Positions 48,501 through 57,203 are shown, counted from the first letter of the stretch. The stretch is 64,000 nt of DNA from Macrostomum hystrix (GCA_950097015.1 CATNEN010000031.1:1054001-1118000); one strand, 5' to 3'. The notes: generated by a model not told the origin, from the letters alone. Numbers and translations: made by a program.

Positions 48501-49985
48501 AAGCAACCTAATAGCAATTGATACTGCTTCAAAACAACATCATAACCAAACCTTTAGCAGGTCCTGCTGTTGCAACAGCTCTGTCTTCAACTGTTCAATC
48601 GTGTCAATCATGGCTCGTTCCTTCTGGTTGAATTCATAGATCAAGGCTTGCTGCTCGTGCAGGGCGTCCTTATGCTGCTGGTCCAGCTGTTGCGCCACTA
48701 TAAAACAAATTGCTGAATAAACATTCGATCACCCTAAGTATTATTCGAAATCAAATAACAGCAGAAACTTGGTCACCTACGCAGCGCTTTGCTTTCATTT
48801 GAGGCCAGCAGTTGCTGCTCAAGCAGGAAAATTTCTTCAGAGGCCTGAAAACGATAAAAATGAAAGAAAATGTGTAGGAAAACATGATTGAAAAGTCTGC
48901 CAACAGGTGGAAACTCACGTTATTGTTATTAGCCGAAGCCGCGCCAGCACTGGCCAATCGCTGGCTCAACTCCGCATTCTCCAACCTCAGCAGGCGCACA
49001 GTTTTCTCTAGGTCAGCTAAGCTTTCAGCTTTGCCAGATTGTTGCTGATCGAAGGCGCGATCGAACCTGCGTATCCAAGAACAGTGCCAAAGTGAAAACA
49101 CTTTACTAAAGACTGTGATTGTGTTAAAATTACTGATCTCACCATTCCAAAAACAAGAGAAGTCCATCTCACGGTTTGCCTCTCCACATTCCTACCCCGA
49201 GACATCCACCTCACGGTTTGCATTCCACATTCCTACTCCAAGAGACGTCCACCTCACGGTTTTCCCTCTACATTCCTACTCCAAGAGACGTCCACCTCAC
49301 GGTTTGCACTCCACATTCCTACTCCAAGAGACGTCCACCTCACGGTTTTCCCTCCACATTCCTACCCCGAGAGACGTCCACCTCACGGTTTTCCCTCTAC
49401 ATTCCTACTCCAAGAGACGTCCACCTCACGGTTTTCCCTCTACATTCCTACTCCAAGAGACGTCCACCTCACGGTTTGCCTCTCCACATTCCTACCCCGA
49501 GAGACGCCCACCTCACGGTTTGCCTCTCCACATTCCTATCCCGAGAGACGTCCACCTCACGGTTTGACCTCCACATTCCTACCCCGAGACGCTCACCTCA
49601 CGGTTTGTCCTCCACATTCCTAACACAAGTGAAGTCCATATTAATCTAAATGGAATTATGCAAGCCTCAAGGCCCTGGCTCACATAACATTGGCCTCAGC
49701 GGTGGCCAAAGAAGACATCGAATTGCTAATCGAAGCAGTGGACGGCGAGGCTGTTCCAGCCGTCTGCTCCGCCTCGTCGGCTGAATGCGCGGCGAGAAAG
49801 TGATGAGTGAGAGCCTCGGCTGTGCCAAATTTAATCATGCAAGTCGGACAGAGAAAGCCCTCAACCTGGGACGACACTGTGCTGGGACCGCCGCGCTGCG
49901 CTGTTGATGCGGCCGACGGTGCGTCGCCGCCGCCGCCGCCTGCTTGCGATTTCGGCTTGGCCTTTTTTAAAAAGTTGGACAGCAT
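36015..49985 (-). CDS. EEA1: EEA1-like early endosome antigen (C2H2 finger, long coiled coil, FYVE)
   Basis: I reconstruct 31 coding exons with GT/AG borders. From the start: 49684-49985, 48919-49066, 48781-48844, 48552-48697, 47625-47818, 47491-47541, 47339-47416, 47213-47263, 46617-46691, 46484-46534, 46318-46395, 45050-45100, 44886-44963, 44746-44796, 44573-44650, 44000-44050, 43656-43733, 43492-43542, 43338-43415, 42844-42996, 42554-42751, 41429-42053, 40441-40548, 40173-40361, 39407-39784, 38882-38965, 37392-38804, 36873-37046, 36667-36799, 36254-36528, 36015-36179. The total, 5,649 nt, is an exact frame of 1,882 residues; human EEA1 is about 1,411. The N-terminal finger [11 protein letters not shown]...HHFLAAH matches the EEA1 Rab5-binding finger. 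The middle is coiled coil. The C-terminal FYVE domain binds PI3P. The protein tethers early endosomes via Rab5 and SNAREs. No transcript confirms the exons. Confidence 0.92.
37047..37391. repeat. Minisatellite-bearing EEA1 intron (CCAATCAGTGAACTGG units)
   Basis: Intron of 345 nt with about five degenerate copies of CCAATCAGTGAACTGG followed by AGGGTTTTCTCAGCCTGA, period about 33-34 (37080-37300). Confidence 0.85.
37392..38804 (-). repeat. 21-residue ERDSLT coiled-coil repeat exon of EEA1
   Basis: This single 1,413-nt exon encodes 471 residues with about 18 occurrences of (E/Q)RDSL or close variants, mostly spaced by 21 residues (three heptads), e.g. [20 protein letters not shown]. Three consecutive copies around 38090-38280 are almost identical at the DNA level (63-bp period), so the coding repeat is still expanding or being homogenised. 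Heptad-compatible spacing keeps the coiled coil intact. Confidence 0.93.
39045..39375. repeat. 24-bp CATGATCATCATCAGC minisatellite in EEA1 intron
   Basis: Units of CATGATCATCATCAGCCTCG then TCAA, with CATCGTCAGC and CGTTAAGATG variants, fill the 441-nt intron 38966-39406. All frames are open; the minus frame reads as Asp-rich DDDHVDEAD but is out of frame with the neighbouring EEA1 exons, so I do not call it coding. Confidence 0.9.
39805..40050. repeat. 31-bp minisatellite in EEA1 intron
   Basis: About seven copies of GGCCAATTAGCGGATTAGAG then CTCTCACTACA inside the 388-nt intron 39785-40172. A CACTATAGG variant replaces CACTACAGG from 39920 onward. Confidence 0.93.
40610..41335. repeat. 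46-bp minisatellite in EEA1 intron
   Basis: About 15 copies of CCAATCCTGGGAAGATTCCA then ACCAGAGATACCTACTCAAACAGTAA (written here as two parts: ACCAGAGATACC and TACTCAAACAGTAA) fill the 880-nt intron 40549-41428. The AAGATTCC/AGGATTCC and AACAGTAACC/AACAGTGACC variants mark subfamilies. Confidence 0.94.
42230..42535. repeat. Irregular GGAATCTGCCGAA repeat in EEA1 intron
   Basis: About 12 copies of GATGGAATCTGCCGAAAAA at irregular spacing (13-40 bases) within the 500-nt intron 42054-42553. It looks like an old or slippage-prone array. Confidence 0.75.
43005..43295. repeat. Minisatellite in EEA1 intron (GCTGATTGGCCAGT units)
   Basis: About seven copies of GCTGATTGGCCAGTGAGGGA then AACTGATCCAGA (period about 34) within the 341-nt intron 42997-43337, with TTGGTCAG and TTTAGAAAAC variants. 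Confidence 0.88.
43886..43952 (+). mobile_element. Short, internally deleted SINE-A fragment
   Basis: GTGAGTGGCAGAGCGGTTCA keeps the family-A box A, then jumps to AGATGTACAACCTGTGCGAG, resembling the 3' part of that SINE. It lies in the 266-nt EEA1 intron 43734-43999. The tRNA-like middle and the tail are missing. Confidence 0.6.
44101..44177. mobile_element. Short MITE relic (TTAACAGTAGAAA family)
   Basis: Begins CAGTAGAAACACC and ends GTGCTATTTCTACTGTTAAG. The ends are inverted repeats matching the termini of the 47871-48155 element (CAGTAGAAA ... TTTCTACTGTTAA). Only about 77 bp remain. Its right end was the insertion target of the adjacent SINE. Confidence 0.75.
44178..44548 (+). mobile_element. 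Full-length tRNA-derived SINE (family A) with 13-bp target duplication
   Basis: The head carries pol III box A (GTGGCAGAGCGGTTA) and box B (AAGTTCGATTCC). A tRNA-unrelated body follows (GGGCGCAGCCGCGGAGAGAA, CCAACCTCCAAGGCACAGTG, CATTGCCCGCAGCCCTCCTG), then an (ATT)n tail. The same 13 bases, TTCTACTGTTAAG, flank it at 44165-44177 and 44549-44561, a clean target-site duplication. It sits in the EEA1 intron 44051-44572 in antisense orientation to the gene. Its right duplication ends 10 bases before the donor of the 44573-44650 exon. About 371 bp. Confidence 0.93.
45185..46290. repeat. 15-bp minisatellite with ~100/115-bp higher-order units in EEA1 intron
   Basis: The basic unit is CCTTGGTGTCATAGA, period 15. 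Blocks are punctuated by GTTAACTCATGGAGCATGGA GTCAAG segments; the ATG of these recurs at 45264, 45364, 45464, 45579, 45679 and 45794 (spacings 100, 100, 115, 100, 115). The 3' third is homogeneous 15-mers. It fills most of the 1,217-nt intron 45101-46317. Open frames reading [10 protein letters not shown] arise because 15 is divisible by three. Confidence 0.95.
46842..47205. repeat. 39-bp minisatellite in EEA1 intron
   Basis: About 9.3 copies of GTGAATGGCGGTCGGGGTGT then GGGAGAGTGTACATTGGAG, with GTAAATGG and GTGAATGG alternating at first and then only GTGAATGG. It ends about eight bases from the donor of exon 47213-47263, in the 521-nt intron 46692-47212. 39 is divisible by three, so several frames are open. 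Confidence 0.96.
47871..48155. mobile_element. 285-bp MITE with terminal inverted repeats ending in TTAA
   Basis: Left end TTAACAGTAGAAAGACC and right end GCTATTTCTACTGTTAA are inverted repeats. Complementarity continues inward (ACCACGGGAGGTAGTTCAAA with GAAATACTACCGTG). An internal hairpin pairs TTTTCCGCTCTATACGATGA with TCATCGTACAGGGCGGAAAA. Terminal TTAA could be a piggyBac-type target duplication or part of the repeat. There is no coding capacity. It lies in the 733-nt EEA1 intron 47819-48551. Related copies are at 44101, 53004 and 58401. Confidence 0.85.
48185..48480. repeat. ~24-bp degenerate minisatellite in EEA1 intron
   Basis: About 12 copies of CACATCTTCAGCCAATTTAG then GTC, with CAGTCACTTTAGG and CAGCCAGTTTAGG variants, next to the MITE in the same intron. 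Confidence 0.88.
49165..49625. repeat. ~43-bp minisatellite in first EEA1 coding intron
   Basis: About ten copies of CCACATTCCTACTCCAAGAG then ACGTCCACCTCACGGTTTT, with CCCCGAGAGACG and TTGCCTCTCC variants, inside the 617-nt intron 49067-49683. Confidence 0.92.
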
Positions 49986-50109
49986 CTCGCTGCGGCCACT
50001 AATTATAAGGGACTTTTTTAAAGCTAGAAGAGAGAAATTATATAACCAGCGTGGTGAGTGGGTGCAACATTCAATTAATATTGAGTTGATTATATTAAAA
50101 ATTATATAT

Positions 50110-50560
50110 TTTATATATATAATTTAGACAAAGACTGCGTACAGCTGTTCAGTCCGTGGACTGGGGAGGCCGCCACACCAAACAAAGCTGGTGCTGGTGA
50201 ACCATTTTACAGCCAGGTGAACTGAAGCCCAGGGTCAGTGACAGAACGGTTCATCTCTCTGCGGAGAGAAGGCTTGGGGGCTTGTCGTGCAATTTACGCA
50301 CTTGAGGGCCAACCTCCAAGGCACTGTGTACACTGCCTTGGCAGAAAGTCAGGGCAGATGTTTACACCTGTATGCGTGTGTGCTCAGGAGTCAGCGAAAT
50401 TGGCAGAATTGCTGCGGGTCTAGTGTCACGAAATGATGTGCCATTGCCCGCAGCCCTCCTGCAAATATTTTTGTTATTAACTGAAGCCCTAAGGAATTTA
50501 GTTTCCTGCTCAAGGGCCAAGATTCGAACTCCTGACTTCGCGGTCAACTAGATTGGCAAC
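50110..50560 (-). mobile_element. SINE (family B), minus-strand copy, split by a SINE-A
   Basis: On the minus strand, GGAGTTCGAATCTTGGCCCT (box-B-like) leads into TTGAGCAGGAAAC and AGGGCTTCAGTT, is interrupted by the SINE-A at 50231-50478, then resumes CACCTGGCTGTAAAATGGTT and CCCCAGTCCACGGACTGAAC. The ordered motifs match the family-B copy at 34240. Boundaries are approximate. Confidence 0.7.
50231..50478 (+). mobile_element. SINE (family A) inserted into SINE-B, 11-bp target duplication
   Basis: The head GGGTCAGTGACAGAACGGTT is a degraded box A. The body CTGCGGAGAGAAGGCTTGGG through CATTGCCCGCAGCCCTCCTG matches the copy at 44178 with internal deletions; the box-B region is lost. AACTGAAGCCC flanks it at 50220-50230 and 50479-50489, a target-site duplication, and rejoining the flanks restores the SINE-B segment. 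Confidence 0.88.
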
Positions 50561-51784
50561 TATATTGGCAATTATATAAAAATTAGAATGAATTCATCCA
50601 ACATGTGAAATGAATTTAAAAGCCAAAGAAACTGACGACAAAAAACGCATTCCGTGTATTTTGTTTATGCTAAACAAAAAGACACATCAGATTTTACAGT
50701 TAGAAACTGTATTACTATTAGCATACTATGCCTGTCACTGTAGAGTGCAAGATAAAATAATGTAGATTTTAATTAAATTGAAAAGTAAAGATTGCAATAA
50801 ACTGTCATATGCACTACCATCGATATAATCTTATAATTATTACACCAAAAACATTAACTACTGGAATATTAACACAGTTGAAATATCAGCAAAGCAAAGC
50901 GAATATGAAGCGATATGCATTAGATACTATTAAACATTTGTTACGCTTTTTAGATCTATGCCATGCAACGTAGATGGATAATGTGACTCTTTCGCATACA
51001 ATAAGCATTTTCGCATTCAGCTGTGTTTTGCTCACCCGCATATATTTATAATTCTACATGAAAAACAAAACATTTTAAAACAGGGAAAGAGCGCAAGCTG
51101 CACTACTGACATAGTAGCGATGGTGAGAAAAAACTGCCGTAAAAAACACGAAAACAGCACTGTGTCACGAACGATATGTAACAGAAGGTCAATGTGTAAA
51201 AAGTAACGAGTTAACCATGCATTATTAAATTAAATTCATTACAAAAAACCGTTTAAACAGCAAATAAAAATTTAGAATTGCTTTTTAAGTTTCCCCGTAT
51301 AGCATTAACAGACAATTAGTCTTTTGAGTGTGGAAAGTGTTTCAAAAGCAAATGCTTTAACAGAGAATTTTTTCTAATATAATCGCAATAATTGAAAAAG
51401 ACATCAGGAGACAAGACAAATAGCATGCCACTACTTGTTCGGAAAGTGAAAAGCAGAATACGATGACATTTTCCATTGTTGATAAAACATTTATTTGCTC
51501 TTGAGTAAATAACACAGACTTAACAAAGACTAAACCGAATAAGTCAATAATTTTATAGCTGCAAATAAGCACAAAATAATAATAAACTAGAGTATGATTA
51601 TCGTTTCTTAAATAATATTCAATAACCAATTTTAAAGTGTGCCATACTAGTAGTATCTAGTATTAAACAAATTTACTAGAAGTAAACTTGACCTTCTTTG
51701 TTACGAGTCTAACAGGCTGGCAAGTTTTTACAATCAAGTACAGACGTTACTCGATGAGGTTAAAAATGACTAACGCGCACCAGT

Positions 51785-52765
51785 AACAGGATCTTACTGG
51801 TGTCTAACAGGATCCTACTGGTGTCTAACAGGATCCTACTGGTGTCTAACAGGATCCTACTGGTGTCTAACAGGAACCTACTGGTGTCTAAGAGGATCCT
51901 ACTGGTGTCTAACAGGATCCTACTGGTGTCTAACAGGAACCTACTAGTGTCTAACAGGAACCTACTGGTGTCTAAGAGGATCCTACTGGTGTCTAACAGG
52001 ATCCTACTGGTGTCTAACAGGAACCTACTGGTGTCTAAGAGGATCCTACTGGTGTCTAACAGGATCCTACTGGTGTCTAACAGGATCCTACTGGTGTCTA
52101 ACAGGAACCTACTGGTGTCTAAGAGGATCCTACTGGTGTCTAACAGGATCCTACTGGTGTCTAACAGGAACCTACTAGTGTCTAACAGCAACCTACTGGT
52201 GTCTAAGAGGATCCTATTGGTGTCTAACAGCAACCTACTGGTGTCTAAGAGGATCCTATTGGTGTCTAACAGCAACCTACTGGTGTCTAACAGGATCCTA
52301 CTGGTGTCTAACAGCAACCTACTGGTGTCTAAGAGGATCCTATTGGTGTCTAACAGCAACCTACTGGTGACTAATAGGATGTAACTGGTGTCTAACAGGA
52401 ACGTACTGGTGTCTAACAGGAACCTATTGGTGTCTAAGAGGATACTTCTAGTGTCTAACAGGAACGTACAGGTGTCTAACAGGATCTTACTGGTGTCTAA
52501 CAGCAACCTACTGGTGTCTAAGAGGATCCTATTGGTGTCTAACAGCAACCTACTGGTGACTAATAGGATGTAACTGGTGTCTAACAGGAACGTACTGGTG
52601 TCTAACAGGAACCTATTGGTGTCTAAGAGGATACTTCTAGTGTCTAACAGGAACGTACAGGTGTCTAACAGAAACCTACTGGTGTCTAACAGGATCCTAC
52701 TGGTGTCTAACAGGATCCTACTGGTGTCTAACAGGATCCTACTGTTGTCTAACAGGATCCAACAG
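51785..52765. repeat. 21-bp minisatellite with 189-bp internal duplication
   Basis: The unit is GGTGTCTAACAGGATCCTAC plus T, period 21, about 46 copies. Variants are GGAACC, GCAACC, AAGAGG and rare GACTAATAGGATGTAAC. The latter, with its flanking variant series, occurs at 52369 and 52558, i.e. 189 bp (nine units) apart. Open frames on both strands (LLVSNRI, LLLDTSR heptads) follow from 21 being divisible by three. Confidence 0.95.
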
Positions 52766-53003
52766 ATTTCTAAGCAATGAAGAAGCAGAAAGTGTTGAGC
52801 TGTGGCAAGCGAACAGCAAATAGCGTACTTGCCTATACAAGCGCACTCCTAGTCAGTAGATAGAGCTTAGGGTGATTTGTCGCGCAGCAAAGCATTACTT
52901 AGCCTAGTGCGGCCTGAAATACTTGTTTTAAGCGTCGCATTACAACACAGAATTGAATTAAATACACTAAACCACAAAAGTACACAAATAAGAGAAAAAC
53001 ACG
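52766..53003. other. Non-coding spacer
   Basis: No supported feature. Confidence 0.4.
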
Positions 53004-53362
53004 TTAACAGTAGAATAACCACGTGGCTACTTCAAATATCCACATCTCCCAAAATATTCAACCAATCCAGGCTAACACAGACTAAAATTTTCCGCTCTAT
53101 ACGATGGAACAACTGCCAGAATCGAAAATCATCGACACCGTCGAGATATTCAACGATTCTCGTCGCGGTGTCTGGTGGCAAACATCACCAATATAGGCAT
53201 AATTTTTCAGGTAAAAAAATCATGTACCCAAGTCAAGTCTAGATGATTCTGACTCGGAAGGCTTTGAAATTTAGTCTATCGAGAAGGGCGGAAAACTTAA
53301 GATTCAGTGAAGTAGGCAGCGGGAATTTGAAATTGCCCCGTGGTCTTCCTGCAATTAATTAA
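53004..53362. mobile_element. MITE, same TTAACAGTAG family, at the 3' end of the zinc-finger gene
   Basis: Starts TTAACAGTAGAATAACCACG and ends near CCGTGGTCTTCCTGCAATTA ATTAA. Internal segments AAATTTTCCGCTCTATACGA and GAGAAGGGCGGAAAACTTAA match the 47871 copy. The right terminus is more diverged and contains extra sequence in the middle. It ends about 12 bases from the zinc-finger stop codon, so it probably contributes the 3' UTR of that gene. Confidence 0.75.
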
Positions 53363-53373
53363 GCGGCCCCAGC

Positions 53374-54756
53374 TCAAAGGTCGTCATCTGCCTCCATCTT
53401 GACGTCCTCGTCGACATCGCCGTCATCACCGACGCCGACTCCGGCGCCACCCCCAACGCCGGCAGAGCGGTTTCGATGAATCTTGGCGTGCTTAGCTAGG
53501 CCGGAGCAGTCAAAGAATGCTTTGCCGCAGTCGCCGCACTCGAACGGCCGCTCGCCGGTGTGCAGCCGCATGTGCATGCGCAGGTAGTCCTTGCGCACGA
53601 ATCGCTTGGCGCACACGAGACAAACGTGCGGCTTCTTGCCCGTGTGATTGCGCATGTGCCTGGCCAGGGCGGAGTTGTAGGAGAATCTCTGGCCGCATCG
53701 GTTGCAGGCGAACGGTTTGACACTGACACTGCTGGCGCCGCCTGCATTGTCGGCATTGACGGCGCCGACGCTGCTCAAGTTTGGCGTCGCCTGCGCGGCT
53801 CGCCTCTGCTGCTGCCGCTGAAGTGGATCCAACTGTGGACGCAGCGGACGATGCTGCGTCAGCGGCGGTGGCGGTGGCGGAGAACGCATCAAAGGAGGAT
53901 CCAGAGGTTGGACTAGCAGACGCAGCGAGGGCGGCGGCGAGGGAGTGGGAAAATTGATGGGCTGATGGGCGACCGCCACGTGCCTGGATAAGGAGGCCTC
54001 GTCACGGAACCGCTTGCCGCAGTTTGGGCAGGGAAGGAATACGGCCGCTGCGGCAAGCTGCTGCTGATGATGATGCTGCTGCTGATGCTGATGACGATGG
54101 CCACCAGAGGAGGACCCCATGTGCACTTTTAGATGAGCCTTGAGGTGTTCCCTACGGGGAAAGCGCCTGTCGCACTGGCTGCAGGCGTAGGGCAGCTCGC
54201 CAGTGTGGCTACGCCTGTGGCGAACCAGGCTGGACCTGGCCGTGAAAGTCTTGCCGCACTCGTTGCAGGTCAGCATTTGTTGGCGTCGGCGCGCTGGTGG
54301 CGGCGCCCGGACAGGCGGTAGAGGCAGCTTGTTGGGCAGATGAAGCGGCGGAGGCGGCGTTGGAGGCGGCGGAGCAGGCGGCGTTGGAGGCGGTGGCGGT
54401 GGCGAAATTGGCGGCGGCGATGCTGGCGGAGGCGACGAAGAGGCTTTGATCTCTGGCTCAGCCGGCCAGAGCATCGACTTTGGCAGGCGGCTGTCGTCGC
54501 CGCCGACTGCCAACAGTTGAACTTCCAGTTCGTCGGCTGAGGCGGCGCAAAATTCTAGGAACCCCAGCCGAAGGCAGGGGTCATCTTCGTAGTCGCAGTC
54601 GCGAGCGAGGTCCAAGAGACGGGCGCGCCAGCTAATGGTGGCACTTCGATTGTTTTCAGAATCGGTTTTATCTGCCGAGCCGTTACTGTCGCTGTTGATG
54701 TTATTGTTGCCATGGTGACCGTTGACGGCCGGCAGCGACGGCGAGGATGATTCGGT
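53374..54756 (-). CDS. C2H2 zinc-finger protein, last exon (six fingers)
   Basis: The exon begins after TTTGCAG (frame starting [13 protein letters not shown]) and runs 460 codons to a TGA. Six C2H2 fingers are visible. Fingers 1-2 (about 54120-54276) contain [20 protein letters not shown] and [20 protein letters not shown], joined by an HTGELPY linker. Finger 3 (about 53965-54036) contains [20 protein letters not shown]. Fingers 4-6 (about 53475-53720) include [18 protein letters not shown], an HTGERPF linker and [18 protein letters not shown]. Long Pro-rich stretches separate them and the C-terminus is Asp-rich. A nuclear DNA-binding role is inferred; the orthologue is not recognised. Upstream exons are missing: the longer open frame reaching 55020 runs through a 16-bp minisatellite and is probably intron. 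Confidence 0.85.
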   Translation of the reverse strand, partial: TESSSPSLPAVNGHHGNNNINSDSNGSADKTDSENNRSATISWRARLLDLARDCDYEDDPCLRLGFLEFCAASADELEVQLLAVGGDDSRLPKSMLWPAEPEIKASSSPPPASPPPISPPPPPPTPPAPPPPTPPPPLHLPNKLPLPPVRAPPPARRRQQMLTCNECGKTFTARSSLVRHRRSHTGELPYACSQCDRRFPRREHLKAHLKVHMGSSSGGHRHQHQQQHHHQQQLAAAAVFLPCPNCGKRFRDEASLSRHVAVAHQPINFPTPSPPPSLRLLVQPLDPPLMRSPPPPPPLTQHRPLRPQLDPLQRQQQRRAAQATPNLSSVGAVNADNAGGASSVSVKPFACNRCGQRFSYNSALARHMRNHTGKKPHVCLVCAKRFVRKDYLRMHMRLHTGERPFECGDCGKAFFDCSGLAKHAKIHRNRSAGVGGGAGVGVGDDGDVDEDVKMEADDDL

Positions 54757-54769
54757 CTGCAAATTTAGG

Positions 54770-54990
54770 ACAGGAAACCAGGTAGACAAGGAGACAGATA
54801 GACAAGGAGACAGGTAGACAAGGAGACAGGTAGACAAGGAGACAGGTAGACAAGGAGACAGGTAGACAAGGAGACAGGTAGACAAGGAGACAGGTAGACA
54901 AGGAGACAGGTAGACAAGGAGACAGGTAGACAAGGAGACAGGTAGACAAGGAGACAGGTAGACAAGGAGACAGGCAGACAAGGAGATAAG
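54770..54990. repeat. 16-bp minisatellite upstream of the zinc-finger exon
   Basis: About 14 copies of GGAGACAGGTAGACAA, period 16. The minus strand is open in all three frames (reading [16 protein letters not shown]), so the frame of the zinc-finger exon appears to extend through it. It probably lies in an intron. Confidence 0.93.
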
Positions 54991-55296
54991 AAGTGAGAAT
55001 GCCTTATTTTGAAAGTGCATAAAAATAAATAAATAAAATGAATTCTACAACATTCAGGTTCAATCACTTTATGATCCTTCAGAATTCATTGTTGAATTTT
55101 ACTATCATATTTGTTTCAAGTATTCTCTAAATATAATAAAAGTAAAAAAACTTCATATCAACAAACGGCTTAAATGCATAGCAAATGCAGTTTAGGCCTA
55201 CCATAAAAGACAATGTGTTTCTTCATTGCGTTTTGCAATCAAGCAAGAACAGACAAAAAAGAATAAACTCTCTTTATGAACATTATTAGAATCAAA
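54991..55296. other. Non-coding spacer between zinc-finger and TRMT2 genes
   Basis: AT-rich. It may hold a short 5' exon of the zinc-finger gene, which I could not identify. Confidence 0.35.
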
Positions 55297-55476
55297 GTGT
55301 CGCCTAAAGCCTCGCCTAAAGTATCGCCTATAGCCTCGCCTAAAGTGTCGCCTATAGCCTCGCCTAAAGTGTCGCCTAAAGCCTCGCCTAAAGTGTCGCC
55401 TAAAGCCTCGCCTAAAGTGTCGCCTAAAGCCTCGCCTAAAGTGTCGCCTAAAGTGTCGCCTAAAGTGTCGCTCAAG
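55297..55476. repeat. 12-bp minisatellite abutting the TRMT2 stop codon
   Basis: About 15 units of TCGCCTAAAGTG alternating with TCGCCTAAAGCC (24-bp dimer) and a few TATAGCC variants. It ends about three bases from the TRMT2 stop codon (55479-55481), so it forms the start of that gene's 3' UTR. Frames are open on both strands (SPKASPKV, GDTLGEAL). Confidence 0.95.
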
Positions 55477-55478
55477 GT

Positions 55479-57203
55479 CTATCGAACAAAGTCCAGCACC
55501 AATTCGATGTGTCGACAGTTTGGAAACAGGTCAATCGGCTGACAGCCGGCTAGTCGAAACGGCCTGCCCAGACCCTCCGGCATCATCAGGCGCAGAAAGT
55601 TGTCAGTTGGCTGACCCTCCGGCCGGCAGGAGATGTACACAACCCGGTCCACAGCGGCGCAGGCTCGAATCGCGGACACGGAATTATCATCAAGACCGTC
55701 GCGAGCTGGATTGAGCACGCAACAGACGGTCGGACTAGTGTCGACGGAGAAATGCAGACGCTTGGAAAAGAAATGCTCGGCCGACTCGCAGTGATATTCG
55801 TAGGCATCATTTGGCAGCTCGTTGAGCAGGGCATTGTCCAAGGCGTCTCGCACAGCCGACGGATTAGCGTCAAAGCCGATGACTCGATCGAATTGGCGAC
55901 TGTCGAACAGCACCTGGCCGATGACGCCGGTGCCGCAGAAGGCGTCCAATAGGAGGCGCGTCGGACGGTCGCATCGGCTGGCACTGGCCTGATCATTGGC
56001 CAGCAGCTGGCGCAGATAGCTGTACAAAGTCTCAGCCGCGGCTGTGTTATTCTGGAAGAACGAATGCGGTCGCACTTTGAAGCGTCGATCTAGCAGGCGC
56101 TGCAGCAGAGAGTCGCGGCCAAACAGGTGACGCGGCTCGGCCAGCTGGAAGCAGTCGCTGCTGGCCTGGCAGAAGCCGGACACCAGGTTGAGACCGGACC
56201 GCAGCACCAGGGGGAAGAATTTCTCAGTCTGTGTCAATTGAGCAATATGCATTGTAAATGGCGTGAATCATTTGGGAAGACGCAAGTGGGCTTATGTAAG
56301 GTTGCTAAGGACCAGGGGTCAGAGGACTGACCAACATTATGATAGACTAACACACTAACAGAACACACACACACACTAACAGAACACACACACTAACAGA
56401 ACACACACACACACTAACAGAACACACACACTAACAGAACACACACACACACTAACAGAACACACACACACACTAACAGAACACACACACACACTAACAG
56501 AACACACACACACACACACACACCAACAGTCGCAAGCACTCACCAGCTCCGCTTGGATTCGCTCCTCGACACCGGCCGGCAATTGGGCGTGATAGCAGAC
56601 CTCCAGCATGAGCTCCGCCTTCTCGTTGGTACGGGCCACCATTCCGGCCCAGGCTCCGTTGGGATTTCTATACCGATCGTAGGGATCGAATTCGCTCTCG
56701 CCGCTGCGTACAAAATGTGTGAACAATTCGAACGATCGCGCATGTATCGGACAGGTGCTAGACAGGTGATCAATGGCGAAACCCACGCGTCGGTGAGGAA
56801 AGCCGGGCTCAAACATTCGCACCTGCATACTGTGGCCAACAATCGGCCAGCCGTCTGGCCCATACAGAGCGGAGGTGCCGTTACGATTGCGTTTGAACCA
56901 GTCGCTGCCAGCTGGGTGAAGCACGGCGGGCACATGGCACAGCGACTGGCGCCGACTGTCGGAACTGCCGCTTCGGCCGGGGCTGGCGTCGCTCAGGCAG
57001 TTGGCCAGTCGGCTGATGATGCTATCGGCCCGTCGATGCTTCAGCTCCAACTGGGCCGGGTAGGGCACCCAAAGCAGAGGCTGGACGTGCCGGCGGATGC
57101 GATCCAGAGGGCGGGATATTCGCGACAGGGGCAGCGAGGCGCGGAATGGTCGACGCCGTATAGCGGATGCGGCGCCGACTGCGACGGCGGCGGCGGTTGC
57201 GCA
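55479..57203 (-). CDS. TRMT2B: TRMT2-family tRNA (uracil-5)-methyltransferase, TRMT2B-like
   Basis: Two exons, 56544-57203 and 55479-56228 (phase 0, CTG|GTGAGT and ACAG|ACTGAG), give 469 residues ending at TAG. The SAM-binding motif reads LLLDAFCGTGVIG. LNPARDGLDDNSVSAIRAC and VYISCRPEG carry the family's active-site loop and catalytic Cys. VRPHSFFQNNTAAAETLYSY matches the conserved RISPxAFFQxNTxxAExLY. NPAR and GTGVIG resemble TRMT2B (mitochondrial) more than TRMT2A, which as I recall has DPPRAGL and GTGTIG. These enzymes make m5U54 in the tRNA T-loop (and rRNA m5U for TRMT2B). Exon 1 starts after TTTTCTAG with no in-frame ATG nearby, so a 5' exon is missing. Confidence 0.85.
56345..56525. 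repeat. (ACACAC)n-CTAACAGA compound microsatellite in TRMT2 intron
   Basis: CACACACACTAACAGAACAC units with variable CA-tract length (about 10 copies) fill the 315-nt intron 56229-56543. Confidence 0.95.

Larger units (their letters stand above)
49986..51784. other. EEA1 5' flank and non-coding spacer
   Basis: This region contains the EEA1 5' end and promoter (minus strand), a nested SINE pair at 50110-50560, and AT-rich sequence to 51784. No further exon could be supported. Confidence 0.45.

Noticed and set aside
49115-49649. Plus-strand frames rich in [11 protein letters not shown]
   Set aside because: Intronic 43-bp repeat of EEA1; no domain and wrong strand for the gene.
50362-50547. 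61-codon minus-strand frame
   Set aside because: It lies across the SINE-A/SINE-B junction.
51760-52780. LLLDTSR and LLVSNRI heptad-repeat proteins on both strands
   Set aside because: 21-bp minisatellite; symmetrical openness on both strands argues against coding.
54757-55020. N-terminal extension of the zinc-finger frame through [16 protein letters not shown] repeats
   Set aside because: The 16-bp array is open in all frames, and a good acceptor (TTTGCAG) sits at the start of the non-repeat part, so this is probably intron.
56376-56543. Cys/Val-rich C-terminal end of the first TRMT2 frame (VCVCSVSVC)
   Set aside because: It is read-through past the donor CTG|GTGAGT into the CA-repeat intron; the next exon restores the conserved fold.
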